Below are positions 26,360-38,708 of a DNA stretch of 64,000 bases, piece after piece (the first letter of the stretch is position 1; each line of letters starts with the position of its first letter). Origin of the DNA: Ctenosaura bakeri (taxonomy: Eukaryota > Chordata > Lepidosauria > Squamata > Iguanidae); assembly GCA_948474755.1 (NCBI GenBank), contig CAOLHI010001666.1:186001-250000 (forward strand), in the 5' to 3' direction. Both the position numbers and the translations under genes were made by a program. A model generated the notes under the pieces. It was not told the origin of the DNA. It made no database searches and saw only the letters and a list, made by a program, of their open reading frames with translations.

Positions 26360-27247
26360 TGTTACCCTGTTTACTGGGGGTCCCAGGAGGGACACCTAAA
26401 TAACCTTACAATTACACAAGATGGGGAAATGAGTCAAAAGCACTAGTTGGCACTGCGAGAGGCAGGGTAACGCAGCAGGATCTTGTAACCCAATGTTTAC
26501 GGGGTCAGGCCAAGTCAAGAAGCAAACTGTGTGGGAAATTAATGAATGATCTTTATTAAATACAGGCACACAAGTAACTATAGAAAATAAAGGTTGGAGC
26601 GGTATAGAGGGATTTTGAGAGGGATTGTTGAATTGGGTGATATGACACCTGTCCTGAAGCCTGGAGAGGTCTGAAGATTGAGTTCGTTGGTATGGAGTCT
26701 CAGTACATGGGACTGAGGGGACAACTCGCCAAACAAAGCAGCAGCAAGGCGGTCTGGAACTCGGGAGCGAACCGAGGATGGTCTCGGAATCAGGGGTATT
26801 TATAGAGAGAAATGTGACTGCAGGCTATGCCTTACTCGGTGAGAACAATGCGTTTTGGGTGCGGGACAAAGCTTGGGAAAGGTCAGAATTTAGCATGATT
26901 GAGTTAAGTCCGAATTAACAATAGTGTTAGCCAGTATGCAAATGCTGAGTGCTTGGCCGCTGAGTATTCAGCTTGCCAAATTACCTGCTCGGGGCAGGGA
27001 GTTCTTTCTAAAACAGCGTGCATACATAATGTGGTATTTTCAGAGAGGTCTCCTAAAGCAAGGATCTGGCTTTTTCTGGCCTGCCTGGGTGGAGAATGGA
27101 ATGTTCAGAAATTAGTGGCCGAGCCTAGCTCTGTGCTTGTCCAGGGGCCTCTCAAACATGTGGAAAGGGGTGGTGGAAGAGAGCCAAATTATGATATCAA
27201 AATGATATCTTTAGGGTGTCTCCAAGGAGGCCTATACTGCAGTAACA
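26360..27247 (-). mobile_element. Solo LTR of an endogenous retrovirus
   Basis: The 888-bp block begins TGTTAC and ends GTAACA on either strand, the TG...CA ends of an LTR with a 6-bp inverted repeat. A 4-bp duplication (ATGG, 26356-26359 and 27248-27251) flanks it, and the SINE halves on both sides confirm insertion. On the minus strand TATAAATA (26797-26804) precedes AATAAA (26552-26557), as expected for U3-R-U5 order. No internal coding region is present, so LTR-LTR recombination probably removed it. The 4-bp duplication fits an ERV1-type or Gypsy-type element; the family is not determined. Confidence 0.87.
26797..26804 (-). promoter_or_regulatory. TATA box within the solo LTR
   Basis: TATAAATA on the minus strand, about 440 bases into the LTR. 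Confidence 0.6.
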
Positions 27248-28645
27248 ATGGGTTTGCATGGCTGAGGGGAACTGAACCCTGGTCTGCAGGGTTGTAGTCC
27301 AATGCTCAAACCACTACACCATGCTGCCTCTTCACTCTAAGAATACATACATAGAAAGGATCTTTGAAATTCGCCACAGCTAATCAAAGCAGGTTGATTC
27401 CAATGATTCACACTCAAATGGAGCTACTTCTTGGGAAGAGGTATTACTGAATATGCAAGAATCAAAATATACACAATACTTGCATTGAGCAATTGGTAAA
27501 TAATACTCTAGAACTTTTAAAAGGGGATCAGTCCAATACTTGCCAAGCAAATAATAGAGTCAAATGTATTATTAAGAAGACAGTTCCATACACCTTCCCT
27601 TAAATCTCAATACATCCTTCCAGAAGAGAAGGTACAAAATATAGAACACTCCAGTCACTTTTGCAAGAAAGTAAGAACAGGGATCTTCTCACATTAGATA
27701 ATTTCAGTGCTGTGATTTCACTTTAACTGCCATAGCAACATATGGTGGAATCCTAGGAGGTGAAGCATTTAGTATTCTCAGCTAGTAAGAATTCTAGTAT
27801 GTCGACAAACTACAGATCCTAGGATTCCATAGGATGCAGCCATGGTTGTTAAAATGGAATCACAGGGCCATAACTGTGAAGTGCAAAAGGGCCCCAGAAC
27901 AAAAGAGCTATTTAGTCCAGGGATGGGCAAAATGTAACCCATCAGCCACATACAGCCCCTCAAAGCTTATTCTTCCAAAGCCACCCTGAACCAAAATATT
28001 TATTCGGCAAAAACGATGATTTGTCACCCCTGGAGGCTTGCGTGAGCAGTGTTTTGATTCTTATTGATCAGCTCCTGTGAACCTTCAAAGCCCTAAACTG
28101 AAGAAGACAAACTTCTTATTTCTGAAGCCAACTTAGATTTGACTACTCCCCTTTTGAACCTCTTTCCCTCTATGGCTGTTTCACTCACTCATTAAAATAA
28201 CAGGTACAGAGCTGCCATAGGATGTTGCAGTGTGTCCTCTACTTATAACATCAATTTTCTCTTCTGCTCTAGAGTCAGTGCTGATGCTAAACAGTCAGCC
28301 CTTCACATTTGTGAATTTAACTTTCACATATCTGATATTTTGTGCATTTCTCTAAATCCTGTCCCCCCCATGCTTCTTTTCTTGGGGAACCTTCCTTCTC
28401 AGCCACTCTGTTCAGGCCATCAGGCCATTAAAAACCCACACCTGGTCCTCCTCCTCCTCCTCCACCGGTCACTTGCACCCTAGTTTCTCAGCACCACAAA
28501 CTCTCTCCCAATGCCCCCTACACCCAAATGAGAAGATGGGCAAGAGAGAGTACATATAGGGCTACAATGCCAACTCTCCCTTTTTCCCTCTCTGCTATCT
28601 TGGACTCCGGGTGTCCACTATGCCCACCATGCCCTGGCCCCCTTC

Positions 28646-28676
28646 CTGCAGACAGACAGACAGACACACACACACA
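28646..28676. repeat. (CAGA)n(CA)n microsatellite
   Basis: CAGACAGACAGACAGACACACACACACA follows a pyrimidine-rich stretch. Confidence 0.85.
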
Positions 28677-29135
28677 TATTTTGATATTTGCATTTTTTCC
28701 ACTTTTGCAGGGGGACCTCTGCCCTTAACCCAGCAACTGTGGAGGACTAACTGTACTGCATACTGTCTCAAGAAAACTTTGCAATTTCCTCAGATAAATT
28801 TCAAGTTAGGGCACACTTAATTTGGTCAAACCTGATTCCTTCAATAAGAAAGTACTGTAAATTTGAAACTATAAACATTGTTCAGAGAAGACAAGTTCCT
28901 CAACAAGACATTTGAACCCATCCACAATTTACCATAATGTATTTTATCACATTTTATTGGAATTAAGCGACAGAGCATATCAGAACTATATATAAATACA
29001 TTTAAAGCATATGGACCCCCCCACATCTCCTGAAGTGATTAACAAGCAGAACTAAAAATACAAAATAAGCAAAAGTTTTGGCATCTGCCTTCTATTACAT
29101 TTTGCTTATTTTAGTTCTGTTTATTAATTGCATGC

Positions 29136-29204
29136 ATGCATTCATATACATATACATACACACACACACACACATATATATGTGTATATATATATATATA
29201 TATT
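29136..29204. repeat. Compound (CA)n(TA)n microsatellite
   Basis: TGCATGCATGCA is followed by CATA, CACA and long TA runs; the TATATGTGTATATA part is self-complementary. Confidence 0.85.
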
Positions 29205-29516
29205 AGTGATTAATGGTATCCTCTTGGGATCAAGGACAAATGTAAGAGAAGTGTTGTTGGTTTGTTTTGTAACCACACCTACTCACTCATGTAGATAGAT
29301 AAATATGTTTGCATCTTTAGATTATGGTAGAATAAAATGCTAATTAGAATTTAAGACTGATTAATTAGAATTTAAGACCAATTAGCCTTCTCAACATTTA
29401 GTTACACACTCAAGTTATTCTTCATGTTCTGGTCCACATTGGTTCAGTTCAACAGTTCCCATGTGTCAAGTGAATTCTGCTAGACTCACATCATGTGAGA
29501 AAACCAAAGTGGTGAA

Positions 29517-29728
29517 GAGCCAATGCGGTGTAGTGATTTGAGCACTGGACTAGCATTCTAAGAGACCAGGTTTAAAATTTCTGCTCAGCCATGGAAGTCA
29601 CACTCTCTCAGTCTCAGAAGGCAATGACAAACCTCCTCTGAAGAAATCTTGCCAAGAAAACCTTGTGATAGGTTCACCTTAGGGCTGTCATAAGTTGAGA
29701 ACAAGTTGAAGGCACATGACAACAATAC
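29517..29728 (+). mobile_element. tRNA-headed SINE with Bov-B-like tail
   Basis: GAGCCAATGCGGTGTAGTGA head, GCTCAGCCATGGAAGTCACA centre, GCCAAGAAAACCTTGTGATA and tail CAAGTTGAAGGCACATGACAAC. Confidence 0.92.
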
Positions 29729-30728
29729 ATCCTATATGTGTACCAGCATATGTAATTGCAGTGTTTGGTTGTAACTAAATTGTCCATCAAATATAATATA
29801 TATTTTGATGGCTCCTGATTTACACTTTTACTCCAAAAGCCACTTTGAGTCTCAGCTTTGGATAAACCAATGCAACACAATACCATCTTGTTCAATTTGA
29901 CTGTTAACAGCATTAAATAAAGACATACTCTAAAAAAGTATTTACAAACTTATGGTCTTACCAGTTTGGCCAATATAGCTTTTGTGGATTAGTGAACCAC
30001 AAAAAGTAGCATCGCCTGAATTAGTGGCTGAAACAATTTCTGCACAACACAGTGGGTGGCTAACAGAAAGTACACTGTAAGCATCTAAAAGAATAGTATG
30101 ATGTCCACAATAGCCACAGAGTTATAATTTCCGAAGTATATCCTACTGTAAATAAAGTTGTGAGTTATTTGCTGAAAAAATGCACAGATTCAGCCTGCAA
30201 TCATGTAGCTTATTTGTGTGTGCACTATAAAAAAGCTTCTACTGTTTGACAGTAGACACACTGGCACCACATGCATTGTTTGGACTAAGAGCTATGGTGA
30301 ATAGCGCTGTGTAAAAGCAACTCTAAAAATGCTGCCTCCTTGAATTTAACCTTCTTTAAATATAAATAGAAACTCCTTTACATTTCTATGATATGTGGAG
30401 ATAGGTTCAGAAGAAGAGTCTTGCCAAAGATTACTTTCTGGCTTTTCAGTAGTGTGCGGCTAGAAAGATGACACACTGGAATTCTCAACAAAAAGCATGA
30501 AGTAAGCATTTCAAGTCACTGAAGCAGTAACATTTTTACAAGAGGGAGAGTGCTATTTTTTAAAAAATGTGAACAATATATTTTTCTAAGTAAATGCAGG
30601 AAATTCCCTGGCTAGTTATAAAACAGGAGAAAATACCATATGCAAACCATATGAAACAATACCATACTGGTAACGCACATACCCTGAATAATCTGGATGA
30701 TCAAAATCTGGCTTAACAAAGTAAGACC

Positions 30729-31074
30729 TACAGTAGCTCCTTCTTTGTGCACTGGGCTGCACCCTCCTATTCATCTACCTTTTGCCCATGCACGTGGAAG
30801 GAAGAAATGCTGGCCCAGGCTGAAACCAAAGGAATGAGAGGGTGAGAGTGGCAGAAGGCTCACACATGCCTTCTCCATACATGGGGCTACCCCTTCCCAT
30901 TTGCTTGCCTTTTGCCCAGGCATGTGGAAGAAAGGCATGTGTGCCCAGGCAAAAGGCAAGCAAATGGGAGGGGGAGCATTCACTCGGGCAGGGAGAGTTA
31001 TTTGCTTTTATTTTCTTAAACTTTTGCGAGGGTTCTGCATCCCAAACCCTCACAAAAGTGGAGAGACCACTGTA
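30729..31074. mobile_element. Mariner/pogo-like MITE
   Basis: It starts TACAGTAGCTCCTTCTTT and ends AAAGTGGAGAGACCACTGTA, an imperfect terminal inverted repeat beginning and ending in TA. The interior contains repeated GCCCAKGCAYGTGGAAG blocks on alternating strands. Related to 13690-14026 and 45525-45765. Confidence 0.7.
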
Positions 31075-31879
31075 TTACAATCAGTTAATACCTACAATTC
31101 CTAAAAGAGTCAAGAAACCAAAAATACAAGCACCACTACAACGAAAATCAAGAAGACAGCATGTTTTCAGATGGTTGTATAAACAATATTAAACAAAACC
31201 ATAACAATAAGATAGCCTTCATTATAAATTGCTAAAAAAAAGAAGCGCTTGCAAAGGCACGAGTAAACACATACCTTCAACATATTTTACAAAGCTCAGG
31301 AATTCCATCCAGTGATGGTAGGAGCAAGTTACAACATAGGCTTTGTGTTATAATTTATATCCTTGGTTTAGCTACCACTTTTTCTTGGAACAGGAACCTT
31401 TATTTTCAATGGCTTGTCTTCTAGCACGAGAATTCCACATAATTTATTCAGTGAAGATACCAGTTGTTACTGGTAAAGAAGGTAAAGACTAATAAAATTT
31501 CACAGGCATGTTGGGGGAAATACAGAAAGGGATTCAGCCTTTTCTTCTCCCATCTACTCATCTCCTGAAGTTACAACTCAGGCTTGTCTGTCACTCCCTT
31601 TCTACCACTCTTCTACCAAGTGCACTATGGAAGCAGCACTTCAATAATGTCTTAAAAAGTGAGACACCCATTATCTCATTATCAGTAGAAATGTGAAAAG
31701 AGCTGAGCTTATTTGGTAGATGCAGACTCACCCCAAGTTAATATAACAATAACTGCAGCCCACCAGAAACTGACTATATTGCCTCTCCTGTTAGGTGTTC
31801 ACTTAAGAGACAAGACATAGGAATCAACTTCTAATCCCAAATTCCAGCTGGAGCAAAGACTTAAACCATCTATCTCCTA

Positions 31880-32039
31880 GGCCCTTTCTGCACCAGACTA
31901 TTACAGTGCTACTATTCCACTTTCAACATTCTATCGAATACTAGAATCTGCAGTTTAGGGAGGGGCCTTCAAACTTCAAACCCCATAGGATGTTGAAAGT
32001 AGAATAATAGCGCTATAACAGTCTAGTGTGGAAATGGCC
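31880..32039. mobile_element. Foldback MITE, diverged copy
   Basis: It begins GGCCCTTTCTGCACCAGACT and ends AGTCTAGTGTGGAAATGGCC. The inner arms (CCACTTTCAACATTCTATCG... and ...CATAGGATGTTGAAAGTAG) are those of the hairpin at 42252-42426, here with mismatches. CTA flanks both ends and may be a 3-bp target duplication. Confidence 0.75.
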
Positions 32040-32912
32040 CTAGTCTCTCCCCTAATAATCTAGTTTCCATTGTTCTCCATAATAGGATGTGACAGAAAAT
32101 GCTAGCAACTGGACAGAATATTATAATTTTATACACCTTCACAGTTTCTTGCAAAATTATATGACAGCAGAGACCAACAATCATGACTGTCCAGTTATTT
32201 CAGTTCATTCAGGTCTTCTCATTTCCTTTCTACTGCCCAACAGAAAAAAATCCTTATCTTCTTGCAATATATTAAACTTCCTTCACAGCAGCAAATGCAT
32301 CTTCGTATGAAGGCCCACTTTCAAAAAAACGTCCTTCTGTCAAGCCTGCTTATCCCAGTCTGCTGTTCTGTCCTGTTTTATCAGCCGCCCCCTCTGTCCT
32401 TCGGCCCTTTTACTGTACCCTATTATCTCATGTTATGCCTTCCTTCAAGAAATTGGAAGGCCATGCAGCAGCAGGAGGAAACCTTAGTCAGGGGCACAGG
32501 CACCTCAAAGAAGTACTGAAAGAGCAACACTGAGTAATGACTGGTTATTTTGGCTTCCTCTTCCTCTGGATATCAGTAACGAAAGAGAGGAAGTTCTACA
32601 GATATGTTGCTACATTAGGCAAAAGTGTGAAATAGTCTATTTACCTTTCCACTTTTTAGTGTTGTATATATCTATTTCTAACACTAAATATAAAAATATT
32701 TCACTGTTCATTTCCCTTAGCAGCTGGAAGGAGAAGGCACAATCAAAATTTTTGAAATGTATAGAATAAAGGAAGGATTTTGGTTTTCAAATTTCAAAAT
32801 GTGAAAGTCAATCATTTAACAGTTAAAGAGTTACACAGAAGCTTCAATAAAACACATTAGCATTCAGCTTCTATCATACATGCTAGAGTTCCATCATAAG
32901 CGTGCGACTTAC

Positions 32913-33094
32913 TTGCCATCTACCTCTGGTCGCTTGCACACACAGTGAAATTTGGCACCAAAATCTATATAGAGATCATCTTCTACAATGTGGAAAATTT
33001 CTCCAAGGACAATTTTGTCTTTGGCAGGTCCCATTTGAATTAAAGGAGAGCGCCTCAACATGGATGCAAACGTTTCTCCACCCTTGGAAGGCAT
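32913..33094 (-). CDS. MRPS28: MRPS28 exon 2 (mitochondrial ribosomal protein bS1m/MRP-S28)
   Basis: This 182-bp exon is bounded by a CTGTTTTTAG acceptor and a perfect GTAAGT donor at 32912. It encodes [60 protein letters not shown] and two bases of the next codon. The string [19 protein letters not shown] and the DLYIDFGxKFHCVCxRPEVDG core are diagnostic of MRPS28, a protein of the small subunit of the mitochondrial ribosome. The exon starts at a codon boundary; its initial ATG is internal, not the start. The last exon (the KYQKGTRVRLRLLDLEL part) is not in the window and should lie left of position 1. Confidence 0.95.
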
Positions 33095-35224
33095 CTAAAA
33101 ACAGAAAGAAAAAGTTTTTAAAGTGCTAGCACTCATTTTTTTCACATATAGAAGAACAATTATTTAGAATTTTGTCTACTTGATTTTAGGCCATTTGTGC
33201 CCTTAAACTAAAGATTACAGGATGAAATATTTTAAACATACATCCATGTATACCCAAATAATCACCTGGTGCTTTCTTTTAACTATGGGGGGAAGCATGA
33301 ATTGAGTCCTTAAAATCCCACAAAATGGCTGACCTGGCTGTCAAAACTGGCATCAGTCCTCTGCAGTGCTAAGCACATTTATCTGATAAGTACCACAAAA
33401 ATCAATGGGACTCTTACATCAACATGGCATGCTTCAGTCAAGGCGTCCATTGCAAAATAAATCTTTTGAAACTTATTTTCTCAAAAAAACAAAACAAAAC
33501 AAAAACTCTGCCTAAGATCTACTCCAGTACCTGAAGGACTTTTCTCGGTGGCATTCAGCAGAAAGGCAGAATATTAAACAAACAAATAAACATTCCATCT
33601 TCCCAAATACAGACGTTTGCTATATTTCCTATGGTCTCCTGATGAAATATTGGTATCACTTCAGTTACGAGAAAAACATATGCATTGTGCATCTTGTCAT
33701 GTGTGGCAAACACATATGTGACTATTTTGCCACTGAATCAAATAACCTTTCTAAAAAATCTTTACCTCGAAACAGAAAACAGCTAAAATAGCTTTGAACT
33801 ACCAATAACTAGAGCATCAAAAAGGTCTTGTTTAAACTGTAACTCCCAGAATTTCCCATCTGGAACCCCCCAGATATCCCATCTGGGAAGTTTAGGGAAT
33901 TAAACTCCCTCTGCTGATAACTTACAACAAAAGAATCAGCAAGAATGTTCCTAGTAATCATTAAGAATGAATTCCCCCAGTTGATTTTTTCACTAAGAGA
34001 TGATTTCTTAAACAAACTTTACAGATAATACACAAATACTTATCAGTCTTGTTAAAGTTTTAACACATGTCTAGTTCACACATCAACCCAAATATGGAAA
34101 AATTCAAAATCCAAGCTCAGAGAATTTCTACAAGGTCAAGATACAAGGGAGCCACCATTACGATCAAAGGGCACCCCACAGTGAAAGAACTAGTTATGTT
34201 AATCTCTCCTAAACTTCTGTTTCAGGAATAAGGTTTCAATTCAGAACATTTTTCAGTAACACAGGAAAACAGAAAAAATGTTGTAAATCCTAAATACATC
34301 CTAACATGTTATACTTAACACACAAAGTAGACAAGAAAGCTGGATTTCAAAGCCAGCTTCAAACAAATGACAGTAATAAGGTGATATTCTCTCTGGTAGT
34401 CACATAAACATGTTGAAAATTGTGAGTAAACAGAACATTTAGATAATGTATTTACTATACCAAAAAATTCTATGCAATAAGCTTTAGGTGGATAAATGAT
34501 GATGAGATTTCAGAACATTCTTACTCAAAATTCTTAGTAAACTTCAGGGAGGGAATCTGAGAGGTGGGTAAAAGGAAGTTTTACTTCCAAAAGAGAACCA
34601 GAAGGAACCAAGTGGTGTGAAAGATATACCCAGGAGTAAGGAAAATATACATGCTTGAGACATTTGCTTTTGATTCACTGTTAAGGGAGTGTGTTGATTT
34701 CCCTTTTTCAGATAAAACACTGCTTCACTGATTATTTGACCCAGAGGAAACTAGCATCAAAAATAAGGAGTTTAAATGGCATGTTTTATCATGCAACATT
34801 TAGAAAACAAAATTAGTGTATAATCCAGATCCAAAAAGAATTAGCTCACCTATCTTTTTTGCATTTCTCTCTACTTCTTAAACATCAAACCCTTCCAACT
34901 AAAGATGAAGCTAGGTGCGTTTCATGCAATATATGGCTTCTTGTCACTACCTACCTTGGTGCAACAGCTCCTAATAAGTGCTGAGGCATTAGCTCCCATT
35001 GGTATTTACAGTGCCATGTATTTTGCCTTGCCACTGATGCAGTGTTTGAGAGTATGCAAAGCTTCTTTCAAAGCAACAATGATAGCATGAGAAAGGGCAT
35101 AAAAGAGTCAATGTCCTGAAATATCTCATTTTGTGTCGCCACAGTAGTCAAGAAGGACAAGAATCACAATTCTGCAGAAAGCTTTTCAAGTGCCATGGAT
35201 TCACTGGCGCTAATAAAAAGGAAA

Positions 35225-35458
35225 AACCAGCATTGTGTAATGGTTTGAGTGTTAGACTAGGACACTAGAAGACTAGAGTTTGAATCCCTGCTTATCCATG
35301 GAAACCTACTGGGTGACTTTGGGCAAGTCACACTGTCTCAGCCTCAGAAGAAGGCAAGGGCAAAATCTCTCTCAACAAATCTTGCCAAGAAAACCTTGTC
35401 ATAGGGTCACCTATGTCAGAAGTGACTTGAAGGCACACAACAACAAAAACAACAACCA
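35225..35458 (+). mobile_element. tRNA-headed SINE with Bov-B-like tail
   Basis: Nearly full length: CCAGCATTGTGTAATGGTTT, AGAGTTTGAATCCCTGCTTA, GGTGACTTTGGGCAAGTCAC, GCCAAGAAAACCTTGTC and tail GACTTGAAGGCACACAACAA followed by CAA repeats. It ends about 30 bp before the hAT element. Confidence 0.93.
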
Positions 35459-35999
35459 TACTAGGGGAGCTCGATTTCTGGGGTGAAAGCAGGGGTGTCA
35501 AACTCAATTTCACCTTGAGCCGCATCAGCATTACGGTTGCCCTCAAAGGGCCGGTTGTATCTATACGACTATATAAATGTATCTATTCTTTTATCATATT
35601 AAATAATTGCATCTGCATTCAGTTATTACTGGTTTTAGTAATAACTAGCTCTGAAATTAGAAGTCTAGGAAAAATAATGGCAGGTAGATATTCAAGTGTA
35701 CAACTATTATAAAATTTATTGAAAAATGAGTTTTGAAAACAGAAAGCTTTTTTTAAAATCATCAGACAAATATTACCATGCACTGTTTATTAAACTCACT
35801 TTGTTTAACTTTTTGGTCCCATATGAGACAGGCAGAACAAATAATTGTGCTCTGATCTAATGTGCAATCTGTGGCATATGAAATTGATAAGGTGATGTTG
35901 CCTGGCCCTGTACATCCTTGGAAACTTTGGAGCTATCTGATTGTAGAGTGTGGTCCCTATACCTCTGTAAAGTGACATTGGTCAGTATACCCAAAGTGT

Positions 36000-36215
36000 G
36001 TCACTTTCTGCTCCCCAGACCCTCTCTATGCCCCTTTCTGCTCCCCAGACCCTCTCTGTACCTCACCCTTTCTATAACCTCTTTCTGCTCCCCAACCACT
36101 CTCTGTGCCTATTTCTGTCCCCAGACCTTCTCTGTGCTTCTTTCTGCTCCCCCCTCCCCATGCCTCTTTCTCCTTCCCCTCCACATGGTAGTTTCTGCTC
36201 CCCTTCCCCTCTCTG
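36000..36215. repeat. Pyrimidine-rich minisatellite inside the hAT element
   Basis: Units of about 32 bases built on CTTTCTGCTCCCCAGACC plus CTCTCTGTGCC recur six or so times with decay. They produce proline/serine-rich open frames that are not genes. Confidence 0.8.
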
Positions 36216-36239
36216 TTCCTGGTGAGTCCGATCCTCACA

Positions 36240-36480
36240 TTGCAGGCCCCCAGCTGCCAGTATTCTGAAAAGGGGCCAGCAGTCACGATCTACTTCTACT
36301 TCTGACTGCTCCTCTGTCCAACTCTCGCAAGTCATGTGGAGAATTGCCATGGTAACCTACAGCAACACTCTTACAGTGAGACTTGAACAGAGGAACAGTC
36401 AGAAGTAGAAGCAGATCATGAGCGCTGGCTGCTGGGCCCCTCTTCAGAATACCAGCAGCTGGGGGCCCACAGTGTGGGGA
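36240..36480. repeat. Long imperfect inverted repeat
   Basis: Left arm GGCCCCCAGCTGCCAGTATT ... CTTCTACTTCTGACTG and right arm CAGTCAGAAGTAGAAGCAG ... AATACCAGCAGCTGGGGGCC fold back on a loop around 36340-36390. Confidence 0.85.
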
Positions 36481-38708
36481 TCAGGCTTGCCAAGTGGGAG
36501 GAGTGCTGCAGCTGCAGGAGAAGTGTGAGGACCACATGAAACGGCCTGGTGGGCCGATTTGGCCCACAGGACTTGTGTTTGACACAAGTGGGTTAAAGCA
36601 ACTATTTCTGGAATTAAAAAGACATGAGTGAGACACCAAACAAGTTTACAAGCTTAAAAGGCATAATGGAGGGGACTTATACACAGGATGTCTTGGTTCC
36701 ATATTTGCTTTCAAATGATGACAGGGTCAAGCCTTCTGCATAAGAATATATAATTAGAAGAAATATCTAGTCAGAATTTTAATGTCAGCAAATTAAATAG
36801 TATGTACAGTAATATACAGAGATTTAATGAAAATACACATACCAAAGTGACCACAATTTAAACTAGAAGGACAAATAACAAGTCAAGAGAAAACAAATAC
36901 TAAAAGCTTCCTGCTTTATATTAATGAAGATATAATCTCTTTCTGCTTAAACATAAGCATGAATAACTTGTCAGTGAACTAGAAAAAAATGACCGTTATG
37001 TTAACTCATAATCAAAAATACAAACTGGCTTTTATCTTTGAAACAATATGGTTTACCTTACAAAAGATATAACTAAAGATACTAGAGTGCACAAACAGAT
37101 GTATTTATGTACACAGATAGAGAGCAAACAACCTCTGGCTTATCTTCAGATAGTATAAATCTTTCACCTTTTACAAACAAAGTTAATAAGGTGAGAACAG
37201 AAAGTAATGAGAATACAAATACATCCTGACTTTTGGAGTACAAATACAGGATATACTCTGAACATCTGTTGAAGCATGAAACCAGCTGCTGAAACACTAG
37301 ACCAAAGTACAGCACAATTCAGACCACTCTTAATCCTTGTTAGCATTGTTTCAAAAACAGTAGCCCCAGCACTTACATATGCTAACAGAAAAACAAACAG
37401 AAGCCAAATAGGTTGACAAATTGTTTCAGGCCAACAATTCAATAAAAGCTACCCCATTCTGGTCCAAATTATGAACCATTCACATATACAGTGCTTGGGA
37501 AATCATATTTAAAAAGCAATACATTGGGAATTACTTGTTATTTTCCCCGAAGTAACATGTTAGCCATAAATAGTTACTTAAAGAGTAGCTTATTAGTAAA
37601 TGTGTAAAGAGTAGCTTATTAGTAAATTTATAACATGTTGCTCTTCTGTTATTCTGTCTTCTAAAATACACTTTATCATCAGATGATCCTCTAAAATTGA
37701 AAGTAACAAACTGTATGAATAACAGGCTTCCCTTGCTTATCTGACAGGTTAGGGACTGCAGCACTGTCAAAAAGCTGAAAGGGTGAAAAAGGAGAACCCA
37801 TCTACTGTAGGGAACATGAAGGACTTATGGAGTCTTGCTTGGGACCAAGTATGAGCACACACTTCTTGTAAAGTCTGTCAACTGGCTTGGTACCATTCTT
37901 CCCCTCTGAGCTTACCTTGCAAGTAGCAGATGTATGGCCCTAAATAAGCTTCCAGCTTCCACAAGCAAGAAGAACTGGAGGAAGCATGCTGTTTTGATAC
38001 TTGCAATATAGACTGTTTTGATACTTGCAATTTGACCTGGGGATCACTCTTCCTGTAAGCAGGACTTGGGACCACACACACACATGTCAGCAGTCCCATA
38101 CAAACCTCTGTAGGAAAGAACTGACAAAACAGTGGATTCCATGTCAAATTAATGGAATTTGTCCTTAATTTGGAAGCAGCAAAAGAGTGTGTTGTCAAAT
38201 AACAGGGTGTTGAAAAGCAGAGGCTTCCTGTGCCCTGTAAGGACATTACTAGTTCTTACTCTATTTCACAAAAATGATGTTATTATGCCCTGTTATGACA
38301 AAAGAGTACAACTCAATGGTGCAATGGTTCCCTGTGCTGGGAAGTCAAGTTCTAAGATGACTTAGAAATAAAGTAAAACAGATATAAAGTCACTATAAAT
38401 TAAACATTAAAAATATATTAAAAGGGAAACATGGAAATGCAAACAATAAAAATAATTAAAACCTTTATCAGTTAATTTTTTCAAAATCAAGGTTTCTCAG
38501 ACCAGCAGCATGAACAGTATAGGAAGGCATGGACGAAATGTGTTAAGAGTCATTTAAAGCACATCACAGATGGCAATCTTTGAACATCCTCTCCCCAAAT
38601 ATAGGGATCACAATGGAGAATGCCAACTTCCTGGCTGTTGCCAGATGGCTACTTGCAGGTTATGGAGCAATCAGCCAGGCCTTCTCCAATGACCTTGGTG
38701 ATTGTAAG

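Larger units (their letters stand above)
26257..27328 (-). mobile_element. tRNA-headed SINE split by a solo LTR
   Basis: The tail half lies at 26257-26359 and the head half at 27248-27328; together they make one SINE in minus orientation. Joined across the gap, AAGGTCATGG...GGTTTGCATGGCTGAG matches the family's centre. The interrupting 888 bases are the solo LTR. Confidence 0.85.
1..32912 (-). other. MRPS28: MRPS28 intron 2 (left part)
   Basis: No exon is recognisable downstream of the exon 2 donor. The final MRPS28 exon is missing, so this whole stretch is intron, consistent with the very long gene in other vertebrates. It holds the repeats listed separately. Stretches without an entry (for example 831-3411, 4894-6260, 13030-13680, 16600-17440, 17660-18850, 21310-21780, 23345-26250, 27330-29030, 29730-30725, 31080-31870, 32045-32910) are AT-rich sequence in which I see no gene or clear element. 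Confidence 0.75.
35490..36590. mobile_element. hAT DNA transposon, non-autonomous, 1.1 kb
   Basis: The ends are CAGGGGTGTCAAACTCAATT and GTGTTTGACACAAGTG, an inverted repeat of the hAT type. The flanking 8-mers GGTGAAAG (35482-35489) and GGTTAAAG (36591-36598) match at 7 of 8 positions, the hAT target-site size. There is no transposase frame. The interior contains a CTTTCTGCTCCCCAGACC minisatellite (about 36000-36215) and a long imperfect inverted repeat (36240-36480). Confidence 0.85.

Noticed and set aside
35918..36350. Proline/serine- and arginine/glutamate-rich frames
   Set aside because: They are translations of the pyrimidine-rich minisatellite inside the hAT element.
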